This document shows positions 1 through 9,200 of a stretch of 64,000 nt of DNA, piece by piece. Positions within the stretch are counted from its first letter, which is position 1; every line of letters begins with the position of its first letter. Under the pieces are notes generated by a model. That model ran no database searches, had not been told where the DNA came from, and worked only from the letters and a program-made list of their open reading frames with translations. The stretch comes from Burkholderiales bacterium (GTDB lineage: Bacteria; Pseudomonadota; Gammaproteobacteria; Burkholderiales; Burkholderiaceae_C), in the NCBI GenBank assembly GCA_026932235.1, contig JAIXKR010000150.1, positions 1-64,000 on the forward strand, given 5' to 3'. The position numbers were made by a program, and so were the translations under genes.

Positions 1-74
1 CTGGATTCGAACCAGCGTAGGCGTAAGCCAACAGATTTACAGTCTGCCCCCTTTAGCCACTCGGGCACCCCTCC
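1..74 (-). tRNA. tRNA-Tyr (GTA), 3' end cut by window edge
   Basis: Read on the minus strand the segment starts GGAGGGGTGCCCGA, has the tRNA-Tyr long variable arm, the anticodon loop CTGTAAA with anticodon GTA, and a T-arm GGTTCGAATCC. The acceptor 3' strand and CCA fall outside the window. A TACACT hexamer on the minus strand at 92-87 lies at a plausible -10 distance from the 5' end. It is read in the same direction as trpC, 62 bp downstream of it. Confidence 0.93.
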
Positions 75-136
75 GGAGAGCCGGGAAGTGTAGCACGCTT
101 GGCAAGCCGCGCGGTGCCCGCGCAGCCCCCCCCCGC

Positions 137-928
137 TCACGAGAAGAGCCGCTGCAGCGCCTCGCCGGGATCCCCCGCGCGCATGAAGGCCTCGCCGACG
201 AGGAAGGCATGGACGCCGGCCGCGCGCATGCGGGCGACGTCCCCCGCCTCGACGATGCCCGATTCGGTCACCAGCAGCCGGTCGGCGGGCAGCTGCGGCA
301 GCAGCTCCAGCGTCGTCTGCAGACGAACCTCGAAGGTCTTCAGGTCGCGGTTGTTGACGCCCACGAGCGGCGTGCGTAGGCGCAGTGCCCGCGCCAGCTC
401 GGCGGCATCGTGCACCTCCACCAGCACCGCCATGCCCAGCTCATGGGCCGCGGCCTCGAGATCCGCCATGGCCGCGTCGTCCAGGCAGGCGGCGATGAGC
501 AGGATGGCGTCGGCGCCCAGCGCGCGCGCCTCGTAGACCTGCGCCAGGTCGACGATGAAATCCTTGCGCAGCACCGGCAGGGCACAGGCTGCGCGCGCCT
601 CCTGCAGGAACTCGGGCGCACCCTGGAAGAAGCGCCGGTCGGTGAGCACGCTCAGGCAGGCGGCGCCGTGGCGTTCATACGCCGCGGCGATCTCCGCGGG
701 CGCGAAGGGCTCGCGCAGCACGCCCTTGCTGGGGCTGGCCTTCTTCACCTCGGCGATGACCGCGGCGCGCCCGGCGGCCATCGCCCCGCGCAGCGCGGCT
801 TCGAAGTCGCGCCGGTCGGCGGCGCGCGCCTGCGCCTGTGCGCGCAGCGTGGAGAGCGCGCAGCTTGCGCGCAGCGCCGCCACCTCCTCGCGCTTGACGG
901 CGACGATGCGCTGCAGGATGTCCGACAT
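137..928 (-). CDS. trpC: Indole-3-glycerol phosphate synthase TrpC
   Basis: Cytosolic TIM-barrel enzyme that closes carboxyphenylaminodeoxyribulose phosphate to indole-3-glycerol phosphate, the fourth step of tryptophan synthesis. The 263-residue product has the usual length. It carries the phosphate/substrate motif [13 protein letters not shown], the LRKDFIVD strand, the GVNNRDL segment and the C-terminal VTESGI and FLVGEAFM strands. The start is the ATG at 928, giving [16 protein letters not shown]; the same frame stays open upstream into trpD, but that extension has no TrpC-like content. It lies 17 bp after trpD and is the last gene of the trpGDC group before tRNA-Tyr. Confidence 0.97.
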   Translation of the reverse strand: MSDILQRIVAVKREEVAALRASCALSTLRAQAQARAADRRDFEAALRGAMAAGRAAVIAEVKKASPSKGVLREPFAPAEIAAAYERHGAACLSVLTDRRFFQGAPEFLQEARAACALPVLRKDFIVDLAQVYEARALGADAILLIAACLDDAAMADLEAAAHELGMAVLVEVHDAAELARALRLRTPLVGVNNRDLKTFEVRLQTTLELLPQLPADRLLVTESGIVEAGDVARMRAAGVHAFLVGEAFMRAGDPGEALQRLFS

Positions 929-945
929 CGCGCCTCCCTCCCGCC

Positions 946-1983
946 TCAGGCCGCCGGCCGCAGTCGCTGCGTGACGGCGACGAACTGCGCCAGCCGCGCC
1001 GCCGCCGCGCCGGAGGCCACGGCCTCGCGCGCGCGGCGCACGCCGTCCTCGATGCTCGGGACCACGTCCGCACAGTAGAGCGCGGCGCCGGCGTTGAGCA
1101 GCACGACGTCGCGCACCGGCCCGTCCTCGCCGGCGAGCGCGCGCCGGATGCACTGCACCGATTCGTCCTTGTCGGCCACGCGCAGCACGCGCGAGTCGTA
1201 GACCGGCAACCCGAAATCGCTCGGATGGATGCTGTACTCGCGCACCTGGCCGTCCTTGAGCTCGCCGACCAGGGTCTCGCCCGACAACGAGACCTCGTCC
1301 ATGCCGTTCATGCCGTAGACGACCATCACGTGCGCGCTGCCCAGGCGCTGCAGCACGCGCACCTGGATGCCCACGAGATCGGGGTGGAAGACCCCCAGCA
1401 GCTGGTTGGGCGCGCCGGCCGGATTGGTCAGCGGCCCGAGGATGTTGAAGAGCGTGCGCACGCCCAGCTCCCGCCGCACCGGTGCGGCGTGCTTCATCGC
1501 CCGATGGTGGTTGGGCGCGAACATGAAGCCGATGCCGGTCTCGGCCAGGCACTGCGCGACCTGCTCGGGCGCGAGGTCGATGGCCGCGCCCAGCGCCTCG
1601 ACGACGTCGGCCGAGCCGCTGGTGCTGGAGACGCTGCGCCCGCCGTGCTTGGCCACGCGCGCCCCGGCCGCGGCGGCAACGAACATCGAGGCCGTGCTGA
1701 TGTTGAAGGTGTGCGAGGCGTCGCCGCCGGTGCCGACGATGTCGACCAGATGCGTGCGCTCGGCCACCGGCACCGGCGTGGCGAACTCGCGCATGACCTG
1801 CGCGGCGGCGGCGATCTCGCCGATCGTTTCCTTCTTCACGCGCAGGCCGATGGCCAGCGCGGCGATCATCACCGGCGACATCTCGCCGCCCATGATGCGG
1901 CGCATCAGCGTCAGCATCTCGTCGTGGAAGATCTCGCGGTGCTCGATGACGCGCGTCAGCGCCTCGGTGTTGGTGATCGTCAT
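946..1983 (-). CDS. trpD: Anthranilate phosphoribosyltransferase TrpD
   Basis: Transfers phosphoribose from PRPP to anthranilate, the second step of tryptophan synthesis, as a cytosolic homodimer. The 345-residue protein shows the PRPP-binding signature [16 protein letters not shown], followed by the [11 protein letters not shown] segment and the GVFH region. Start ATG at 1983 follows trpG by 31 bp with a GGAGGAG-type ribosome site just upstream (minus strand). It is clearly cotranscribed with trpG and trpC. Length and motifs match the family, with no damage seen. Confidence 0.97.
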   Translation of the reverse strand: MTITNTEALTRVIEHREIFHDEMLTLMRRIMGGEMSPVMIAALAIGLRVKKETIGEIAAAAQVMREFATPVPVAERTHLVDIVGTGGDASHTFNISTASMFVAAAAGARVAKHGGRSVSSTSGSADVVEALGAAIDLAPEQVAQCLAETGIGFMFAPNHHRAMKHAAPVRRELGVRTLFNILGPLTNPAGAPNQLLGVFHPDLVGIQVRVLQRLGSAHVMVVYGMNGMDEVSLSGETLVGELKDGQVREYSIHPSDFGLPVYDSRVLRVADKDESVQCIRRALAGEDGPVRDVVLLNAGAALYCADVVPSIEDGVRRAREAVASGAAAARLAQFVAVTQRLRPAA

Positions 1984-2014
1984 GATGCTCCTCCTCGTTG
2001 TCGCTCGCCGCGCG

Positions 2015-2605
2015 TCAGTGGGCCGCGCCCATGTGCAGGAAGTTCTTCAGCAGCGCGTGCCCGTGCTCGCTCTGGATCGACTCGGGGTGGAACTGCACCC
2101 CCTCCAGCGGTGCCGGCCCGCCGGCCAGATCGCGATGGCGCACGCCCATGATCTCGCCGTCGTCGGTGGCCGAAGTGACCTCCAGCGCGGGCGGCAGCGA
2201 GGCGCGCTCGATGGCCAGCGAGTGGTAGCGGATGACCTCGAAACGCGGGGGCAGCCCGGCGTAGACGCCGCGGCCGTCGGCGGCGATGGTGCTCGCCTTG
2301 CCGTGCATCTGCACCTGCGCGCGCACGACCTTGCCGCCCAAGGCGGCGCCGATCGCCTGATGCCCCAGGCAGACGCCGAGGATGGGCAGCTTGCCCGTGA
2401 AATGGCGGATGGCCTCGACGCAGATGCCCGCCTCGGCCGGCGAGCACGGGCCGGGGGAGAGCACGAGGTGACTGGGCGCCAGCTCGGCGATGCCCTGCAG
2501 CGTGATCTCGTCGTTGCGAAACACGCGCACCGCGGCGCCGAGTTCGCCGAAGTACTGCACGAGGTTGTAGGTGAAGCTGTCGTAGTTGTCGATCATCAGC
2601 AGCAT
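2015..2605 (-). CDS. trpG: Anthranilate synthase glutamine amidotransferase TrpG
   Basis: Component II of anthranilate synthase: hydrolyses glutamine and passes ammonia to TrpE. The 196-residue class I amidotransferase has the nucleophile motif [11 protein letters not shown] (Cys near residue 80), the oxyanion [11 protein letters not shown] segment and the C-terminal FHPESI with the catalytic His-Glu. It may also serve folate synthesis as PabA, as in many beta-proteobacteria. Its partner trpE lies 8 kb away at 10631-12106 instead of directly upstream, so trpGDC must have another promoter, probably in the 2606-2990 stretch. Confidence 0.96.
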   Translation of the reverse strand: MLLMIDNYDSFTYNLVQYFGELGAAVRVFRNDEITLQGIAELAPSHLVLSPGPCSPAEAGICVEAIRHFTGKLPILGVCLGHQAIGAALGGKVVRAQVQMHGKASTIAADGRGVYAGLPPRFEVIRYHSLAIERASLPPALEVTSATDDGEIMGVRHRDLAGGPAPLEGVQFHPESIQSEHGHALLKNFLHMGAAH

Positions 2606-2991
2606 ATGCGCTCTAACCCTTTGATTTCATTGGATGTCCCGAGGAGCATCCTGATTCGGTGCCCGCTTTGATACCCGCTTTTTGCGACGCTGGCGAGGCC
2701 GACGCGCCGTGCTGGGTGGGGACGGAAGGCGCCCTGGTTCGTTCAGAAGGGGCGCATAGGGGTGGTCAGACTGATGGCTTGCGCCAACGCCAACCGGAGC
2801 GCGCTGCGGTGATCGGACGGATCGCAGACATGACCTGCATTATGGCCGTGCGCGCGACAAGCGCTTGAGAACGAACTCGTCCGCTCGAGTCTGAGACCCA
2901 GGTCCATCCGATCCAGAAACCCAGAGCCACTCTGGGAGGAGCGTAGGAAGGTGCACCGGCCTGACGGGCTCATGGTGATCTGCCCAGCCCG
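2606..2991. other. Non-coding stretch upstream of trpG
   Basis: No frame here resembles a protein on either strand, and the short open frames have no recognisable domain. The stretch forms one edge of the accessory block separating trpG from trpE and must hold whatever promoter now drives trpGDC. An AT-richer run beside the trpG start (around 2608-2632) is the only compositional change I can see. No convincing paired -35/-10 was found. Confidence 0.4.
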
Positions 2992-3414
2992 TCAGCCCCG
3001 AGTTGGGCGTTTGGGTGATTCCAAGTGAAGAGGCCGCTGAAGTCTTCTGACCACTTTGGGCTCTCCCGCTTGGGAAAGTAGTAAGCGGTGCCACCTGACT
3101 CCACGAGCCCAGCCTCCAACGGCTGCAGCCCGCTTTCGCTGAGGAACCCGACGCCCACCACGTGGTCCAATTCTTGGCCAGTTCGAGCTCTTCCTGGTGT
3201 CGTTGGCCACCTTCTGCAGCTCGAACAAGGCGCGTGCGGCCAGCGCGTCGCTCACACCCTGGGTGGCCAACCAAGCCTTCAGGCGTTCGGGCTCGATGTT
3301 CGAGTTGGCGGGCCGGTCGATCCAGTCGCCCAGGTAGGCGTAGTCCAGGCGCTGGCTCAGCAGCGCGAGCACGCGCTCTTGCGTCATCCTCTCGATCTGG
3401 CCGACGCTGGGCAT
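2992..3414 (-). pseudogene. Truncated type I restriction R-subunit (HsdR) N-terminus
   Basis: Starting at the ATG at 3414 the first about 76 residues (to about 3187) match the N-terminus of type I restriction endonuclease HsdR subunits: MPSVGQIERMTQERVLALL, then YLGDWIDRPANSNIEPE and a RALFELQKVANDT stretch. After that the frame turns into low-complexity Arg/Gly/Pro sequence and stops at 2992, so over 90% of a typical 1000-residue HsdR (the PD-(D/E)xK nuclease and motor) is missing. Another frame at 2970-3170 gives an unrelated protein-like string (GTAYYFPKRESPKWSEDF), probably from the gene joined at the deletion point. No hsdM or hsdS is nearby. Confidence 0.75.
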
Positions 3415-3427
3415 GGCAACCTCGCCG

Positions 3428-4612
3428 TCAGGGCTCGAAGCGCGGCATCGCGCGCCGCATGAAGGCATCGAAGAGCGGCACCGTGAAGGCCATCTCACCG
3501 TGCGAGGGGCTGTAGACCATGCCCTTCCTGATCAGGTTGGCGCGCACCGGCGCCAGGCTCGTGGTCTTCACGCCCAGCTTGTCGGCGATGTCGCCGGTCC
3601 GGTATGGCCCTTCGCCCAGTTCGGCCATGGCGCGCAGGTAGGTCTTCTCCCGCGGCGTCAGCCGGTCGAAGCGCACGCGGAAGAAGTTCTCGTCCAGGCG
3701 CTGCGACACCAGCTCGCTCGCCTCGAGGATCACGTCGACGCCGATGGGCGAGGCCGCTGCGTGGTTCCAGGCCTGGTAGCCCCATTCCTGCAGAAAGTAC
3801 GGATACCCCTGGGTGCGCCGGAAGATCTCGTGCAACGCATCGAGGTCGAACGCCACGCCCTCGGCCTGCACGGGGTCCTGCAGCGCGCGCGCCGCGTCGG
3901 GCTCGGGCAACGGCCCCACGGCGGGGAAGTTGAACAGCCGCTCGGCATACGACTTCGACTCACCGGCCAGCCCGGGCAGGATCGGCAGGCCTGCCCCCAC
4001 CAGCACCAGCGGCAGCTGGCGCTGCTGCATGCGGTGCATGGCCATGATCAACGCACTCAGCTCCTCGGTGCTGAAGTACTGGATCTCGTCGATCAGGATG
4101 GCGACCGCCGCGCCCCGCTCCTGCGCCGCCTCGCCCACGGCCACGAACAGGTTGGGCAGGTCGACTTCCAGATCGCCGCTGTCGGCCGAGCCCGGCTCGG
4201 GCTCGATGTCCAGGCCGATGTCCAGATCACTCACCTTCACCTTGATGGCGCCGATGAAGCTGCGCAGCACGCCCAGGCCACGCTTCACCTTGTCGCCGGC
4301 CGCCTTCACCCGGTCCAGTTCGAACAGCAGGCGTCGCAGATGGGGCACCAGCAGCACGGCCAGCGGCTTGCCCTCGTGGGCCTCGACCAAGATGGTTCGG
4401 AAGCCCTGAGCCACCGCCATTTGCTCGATCTCGCCCAGCAGCACCGTCTTGCCCACGCCGCGCAGGCCCGTCAGGAGCAAACTCTTCTCCGGCCGCCTGG
4501 CCTGCACCCGCCCGAACAGCACCCGGGCCTGCTCCAGGATGCCTTCGCGGCCCGCCAGCTCCGGTGGCGGCGAGCCTGCGCCCGGCGAGAAGGGGTTGCG
4601 GATCTTGTCCAT
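3428..4612 (-). CDS. AAA ATPase (Orc1/Cdc6-like) with C-terminal winged helix
   Basis: A 394-residue stand-alone P-loop ATPase. Walker A is LLTGLRGVGKT (about residues 48-58) and Walker B is AILIDEIQYF (about 165-175); the C-terminal 100 residues look like a winged-helix DNA-binding unit (TGDIADKLGVKTTSLAPVRA). The ATG at 4612 is preferred over the GTG at 4624 because a TATAGT hexamer lies at 4628-4623 and would place transcription start beyond the GTG. It ends only 13 bp before the hsdR fragment and was probably in one operon with it. The true substrate is unknown; a DNA-related or defence function is inferred from the neighbour. Confidence 0.85.
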   Translation of the reverse strand: MDKIRNPFSPGAGSPPPELAGREGILEQARVLFGRVQARRPEKSLLLTGLRGVGKTVLLGEIEQMAVAQGFRTILVEAHEGKPLAVLLVPHLRRLLFELDRVKAAGDKVKRGLGVLRSFIGAIKVKVSDLDIGLDIEPEPGSADSGDLEVDLPNLFVAVGEAAQERGAAVAILIDEIQYFSTEELSALIMAMHRMQQRQLPLVLVGAGLPILPGLAGESKSYAERLFNFPAVGPLPEPDAARALQDPVQAEGVAFDLDALHEIFRRTQGYPYFLQEWGYQAWNHAAASPIGVDVILEASELVSQRLDENFFRVRFDRLTPREKTYLRAMAELGEGPYRTGDIADKLGVKTTSLAPVRANLIRKGMVYSPSHGEMAFTVPLFDAFMRRAMPRFEP

Positions 4613-4944
4613 GGCAGGCGCCACTATAGCGACTTATGCATCCTTATTCGATCATGACCGCATAAGACCGAATAGACGCCTATCAATCCAGGGCGAGACA
4701 ATCACCGACCATGACCCGGCACCCCGTCACATACGCCGAACCCCGCCGCAGCCTGCACGACCGACTCGTGGCGGTTCAGGCCACGCCGGGCCTGACGCTG
4801 CCCGGCGACGCGTGAACGCCGCCGCGACGCCCGGCCCGACGATTATTGGACTCCAGATAAAACCGGATAAAGCCCGCGCGGCGCCTTGACCGCCGCTGGC
4901 CTAAAGAACTGCCAATGTGTAGACTTCCGCACAAGGAGCTGCAC
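4613..4944. other. Divergent intergenic region between the ATPase and vapB
   Basis: Holds the start region of the minus-strand ATPase, including two interleaved inverted repeats at about 4632-4678 (CTTATGC with GCATAAG, TATTCG with CGAATA), which could be an operator. A 34-codon frame, 4711-4815 on the plus strand (begins MTRHPVTYAEPRRSL), is not recognisable and may be the stub of a deleted gene. The vapB leader has TTGGAC and TTGACC hexamers but no clear matching -10. Confidence 0.35.
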
Positions 4945-5151
4945 ATGGCCACCAACCTCGCGATCGACCCCGAACTGCTCGAGCGCGCCGTCGAAGTGAG
5001 CGGCGAGCGCACCAAGAAGGCCGCCGTCACCAAGGCGCTGCAGGAGTTCATCGCGCGCCGCGAGCAGCGCCGCGTGGCCGAGCTGCTGGGCAAGCTGGAG
5101 TGGGACCCGGCCTTCGACCACAAGGCCGAGCGCTCGCGCAGCGGCGCATGA
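4945..5151 (+). CDS. vapB: VapB-type antitoxin
   Basis: A 68-residue antitoxin with the ribbon-helix-helix character of the VapB group whose members begin with a helix like IDPELLERAVEVSGERTKKAAV, followed by a basic helix and an acidic C-terminus expected to block the toxin. The ATG at 4945 is chosen because AAGGAG lies 8 bp upstream; an in-frame ATG at 4915 has no such site. Its TGA overlaps the vapC ATG by 4 bp (ATGA). As in other vapBC modules the antitoxin probably represses its own promoter; the sequence itself does not prove that. Confidence 0.88.
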   Translation: MATNLAIDPELLERAVEVSGERTKKAAVTKALQEFIARREQRRVAELLGKLEWDPAFDHKAERSRSGA

Positions 5152-5552
5152 CGCTGCTGGTCGACACCAGCGTCTGGTCGCTCGCACTGCGCCGCGATGC
5201 CGCGGCCACCGAGCCCGAGGTGCGGCAACTGAAGGACGCGCTGCTCGGCGCGGAGGTCGTCGTCACCACCGGCCTGGTGCTGCAGGAACTGCTGCAGGGC
5301 TTTGCCGGGCCGAGGGCACGCGCGCAAATCATCGAAAGGTTCGCCGCACTGCCGCTGCTTCAGCCCGACCGGCAGGACCACGTCGACGCCGCCGCGCTCC
5401 GCACCACCTGCCGGCAGGCCGGCGTGCAGGTGGGCACCATCGACGCACTGATCGCGCAGCTGTGCATCCGCCACGAGCTGACGCTGCTGACGACGGACCG
5501 GGACTTCAGCCACATGGCGCGGCACTGCCCACTGCGGGTGCGGGCGGCGTAG
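5148..5552 (+). CDS. vapC: VapC toxin, PIN-domain ribonuclease
   Basis: A 134-residue PIN-domain endoribonuclease. The conserved acidic residues are all visible: Asp in LLVDTSVWS (residue 6), Glu in VLQELLQGF, Asp in GTIDALIAQL and Asp in LLTTDRDFSHMA. These coordinate Mg2+ for RNA cleavage in the family, usually of tRNA or rRNA. The ATG at 5148 overlaps the vapB stop, the typical coupled arrangement. Full length, with no broken catalytic motif, so it is probably active. Confidence 0.9.
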   Translation: MTLLVDTSVWSLALRRDAAATEPEVRQLKDALLGAEVVVTTGLVLQELLQGFAGPRARAQIIERFAALPLLQPDRQDHVDAAALRTTCRQAGVQVGTIDALIAQLCIRHELTLLTTDRDFSHMARHCPLRVRAA

Positions 5553-5584
5553 CTGACGGCGGCCCGCGACGAGGAGGTTTGACT

Positions 5585-6251
5585 ATGGCATCACCGCGTC
5601 TGGACCCGGCCATCGCCCTCGCGCGTTTCCAGAGCCACAACATCACCCTGGCTCCGGTGCCGCCCTCGACCGCGCCGCGGCGGGCGCGCTGCGGCCGGGG
5701 GCGGCGCCGGCGGCAGGCGGCCCCGCAGCCGCGCCCACCGCCACCCCCATGCCTTTTCCGCCGGCGCTGGTGCGCGCGGCCTCCAACGCCGCCGACGACG
5801 TGGCCATGCAGCACGCGGTGCACGAGGGCTACATGCGCCTGATCCAGGGCCTTGCGCGTGCGGTGGAGTTCGGGTGGGCGGGGTTCAAGCAAAAGGCCTA
5901 CTTCTCGGGCGTGAGCATCAACGGCCCTCTGGCCCTGGGCGGGCGGGGCTGCCTGCGCGGGCCCGAGCCCCAGATCGCCAGCGCGCCTGTCGTGGCGGCC
6001 TGGATCGGCTGGGAGAAGAGCATCGTGCACGCCTTTGCCACGTGGCCAGGCCCCAGGCGACGCCGATGGCGACCGTGCCGACACCCTTGGCGGCGATGAT
6101 CGCGCCGCCCTTCCTCGCCTGGCTGGGCGCGCAGATGGTCACCGGAGTTCTCGGCCACGGGCCCGTGCCGAGCTTCGCTCCACCCCACTCCCCGGTCGGC
6201 CCCGTCATGGGCGGCGAGGCCATGCCCAATCCGGGCTGCCTGGCGACGTAA
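5585..6251 (+). pseudogene. Frameshifted gene, possibly T6SS-associated
   Basis: A strong AGGAGG ribosome site at 5572-5577 precedes ATG 5585, which opens MASPRLDPAIALARFQSHN. Protein-like sequence then moves to a second frame from about 5660 (GPAAAPTATPMPFPPALVRA, later YFSGVSINGPLALGGRGCL) and to a third frame from about 6055 (PMATVPTPLAAMIAPPFLAW) that ends at the TAA 6249-6251. Reading the three pieces together gives a continuous protein of about 220 residues. Gly/Pro-rich stretches ending in VPTPL remind me of small proteins found with T6SS or phage-tail clusters, but this is weak. Two frameshifts make it broken unless the sequence has errors. Confidence 0.55.
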
Positions 6252-6285
6252 GCGCGCGCGCCGCGGGCGGCGCCCGGCCAGGCGC

Positions 6286-9200
6286 TCAAGCGTCGTCGCG
6301 CAGCAGGTCGATGAGTTCGTCGGCGGCCAGGGGTGCGCTGCCGTCCTGGTCGGCGAGCAGGCCGTCGGCGAGTTCGCGCTTGTCGTGGTGCAGGGCGACG
6401 ATGCGCTCCTCGATGGATCCGGCGGTGACGAGGCGGTAGACCGTCACCGGGCGCTGCTGGCCGATGCGGTGGGCGCGCCCCATGGCCTGGTCTTCGGCGG
6501 CGGGGTTCCACCAGGGGTCGGCGATGACGACGTAGTCGGCCGCGGTCAGGTTCAGGCCGAAGCCGCCGGCCTTTAGGCTGATGAGGAAAAGGTCAGCCTC
6601 GCCGCGCTGGAACTCGGCCACGCGCTGCGCACGCGCCGGCGCCGGCGTGCTGCCGTCGAGCATACGGTAGCGCAGGCCGCAGGCGTCCAGGCGCTCGGCC
6701 AGCAGCGCGAGAAAGTCGGTGAACTGGCTGAAGACCAGCGCCTGGTGGCGCGACTCGACGAGCTCGGTGGCCAGTTGCTCGAAGGCGCGCAGCTTGGCGC
6801 CGATGCGGCCCAGTTCGGGCGCGGCCAGGCGCGGGTCGCAGGCGGCGCGGCGCAGCCGCGTGAGCTCGGCCAGCACGTTGAAGCGCCGGCGGTTGGGGTC
6901 GGTGTTGTCGAGGGCGGCGATGCGCAGGAGCGCGTCGCGGCGCAGCGCCTCGAGGAAGGCGCGCTCCTCGGCGTCGGGCTCGATGCGCTGCACGATCTCG
7001 GTGCGCGGGGGCAGGTCGGTCAGCACCTGGGCCTTGGTGCGCCGCAGCAGGAAGGGCGAGACCAGGCGGCGCAGCCGCGCGCGCGCGGCCTCGTTGCGCT
7101 GGCGCTCGATGGGGCCGGCAAAGCGCTCGCCAAAGCGCGCCGCGCTGCCCAGCAGGCCGGGGTTGAGCAGGTTCATGATGGACCACAGGTCGGCCAGGCG
7201 GTTCTCCACCGGCGTGCCCGACAGCGCGAGGCGAAAGTCGGCCTGCAGCGTGGCCACCGCCTGCACGCGCTGGGTGGCGGCGTTCTTCAGCGCCTGCGCC
7301 TCGTCCAGCACCAGCGTGGCCCAGTGGCGCGCGGCAAAGGCCTCGGCGTCGCGCAGCAGCAGCGCGTAGGAGACGACGATGACGTCGCCGGCAGCGGCGG
7401 CCTGCAGCTGGCCGGCGCGCTCGACCTCGCCGCGGCCGTAGACCGCCGCACGCAGCCCCGGCGCAAAGCGTGCCGTCTCGTCGGCCCAGTTGTCGCACAC
7501 GCTGGTCGGCGCCAGCACCAGCGCCGGCCCCTGGGCGGCGCGCGCCAGCAGCAGGGCCAGCGTCTGCACGGTCTTGCCCAGGCCCATGTCGTCGGCCAGG
7601 ATGGCGCCAAAGCCGGCCTGCGCCAGGCGGCACATCCACACATAGCCTTCGTGCTGGTAGGGCCTCAGCGTGGCCTGCAGGGTCGGCGGCGCTGCGGGCT
7701 CGAGCGTGGCGGCACGCTCCAGCTCCGCCGCACGGCGGCGCCAGGCGGCGTCGCCCTTGACGCCGAGCTCGGCGGCGGCGTCGGCCAGCCAGACGCTGGC
7801 GGTCAGGCCCAGCTTGACCTGGCCCTCGCGCACCTCGGCCAGCGCCTCCAGCTCGGCCAGGCGCTGGCGCAGCTGGTCGGCCAGGCGCAGGTATTGCCCT
7901 TCGCCCAAGGCCACGTAGCGGCTGCCGCCGGCCTCGCGCAACAGCGCGAGCAGCTTCTGCAGCGAGAGCACGCGCCCTTCGTCCAGCTGCAACTCGCCCT
8001 GCAGCTCCAGCCAGCCGCGCCCGCTCGCGAGCTGGGTGGCAAACGCCTGCGCCGGCGGCGCCAGCACGCGCACGGGCTGGCCCTGCGGCCATTCGAGCGC
8101 ACGCAGCGCGTTGCCCTGTGCGGCCAGGGCACCCAGTTCGTGCACCGCAGCCAGGGCTTGCTCGGGGTCTTCGAGCAGCCAGCGGCCGTCCGTTGGCGGT
8201 TCGTCGCTGGCTTCGGCCAGGAAGGGCAGCCGCGCCAGCACGGTGGCGAGGTGGCCGCGTTCGGCGTCCAGGTCGCGCTCGGTGGCCAGGTTCAGGCCGC
8301 GGTGCAGCGCCAGCAGCCGCACGCGCCCCTGCCCCGGGCTGAGCACCGGGCCGAAGTCGCCGAAGGGCCGCACCGCCAGCACCAGCTCCAGCGCCTCGCC
8401 GCGCGGGCGCATCTGCGCCAGCAGGCGCGCCTCGGCAGCCACCGGCTCGCCGGCGCTGGCGTCGCTGTGCAGCGTGAAGTGGCCGGCCAGCACGCGCAGC
8501 GCGGCGTCGAGCTCGGCGCTGGCCTGCACCGGCACCGTCCAGCGCTGCGACACGAGTTCGGCCACGCGGCGTTGCGCCGGCGTGATGCGGATCAGCCGCG
8601 CGCGCTCGGCGCTGTCGCGCACGATGCGCAGGCTGTTGCGGCGCTCGATCTCGGCCTCGAGCTGCGCGTGGTCGAAGACGTGCCGCCCGAGGTCGGGCTC
8701 GGTCTGCGCCAGCAGCGCGTCGTGCAGGTGAAAGACGAAGTGCTCGGCGTCGGCGCGGCGCTCGCGCCGCACCTCCAGCACCGGCAGCGACTCGACCAGC
8801 TCGAGCACGCGCCCGGGCTGGTCGCCCAGGCTCAGGCCCGGGTGGCCCAGCAGCGCCTGCGCGGCCTGCACGAGGTCGAAGCCGACGTCGTTGCTGCGGT
8901 AGGGCGAGCTGCGCAGGCTGCGCGCCACCGCCGCATCCAGGGTGTGCAGCCGCGCGCGCTTCTTCAACTGCAGCGGCGTCAGCATCTTGACCTTGCCGCG
9001 CGCGCTGGCCGCCAGCTCGAAGGCCTGCAGGTCGCGCACGCGGCCTTCGGCGTCCAGGTGCAGCGTCCAGTGCAGCAGCGGCGCGGCCTCGGCAGCGTCC
9101 GCGGACTCGGCGCTGCCGATGGCGACGATGGCAGAAAGCGCCTCGCGCCAGGCGTCCTGCCGCGGCGCGAAGAAGGACACCGGCCAGGGCGGCGCAGCGT

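Noticed and set aside
2743-2973. A 76-codon minus-strand frame upstream of trpG
   Set aside because: No recognisable sequence, no ribosome site and irregular composition; probably chance in degraded DNA.
4632-4678. Interleaved inverted repeats upstream of the AAA ATPase as a riboswitch or pseudoknot
   Set aside because: Arms are only 6-7 bp with no further structure or conservation evidence; noted within the intergenic entry.
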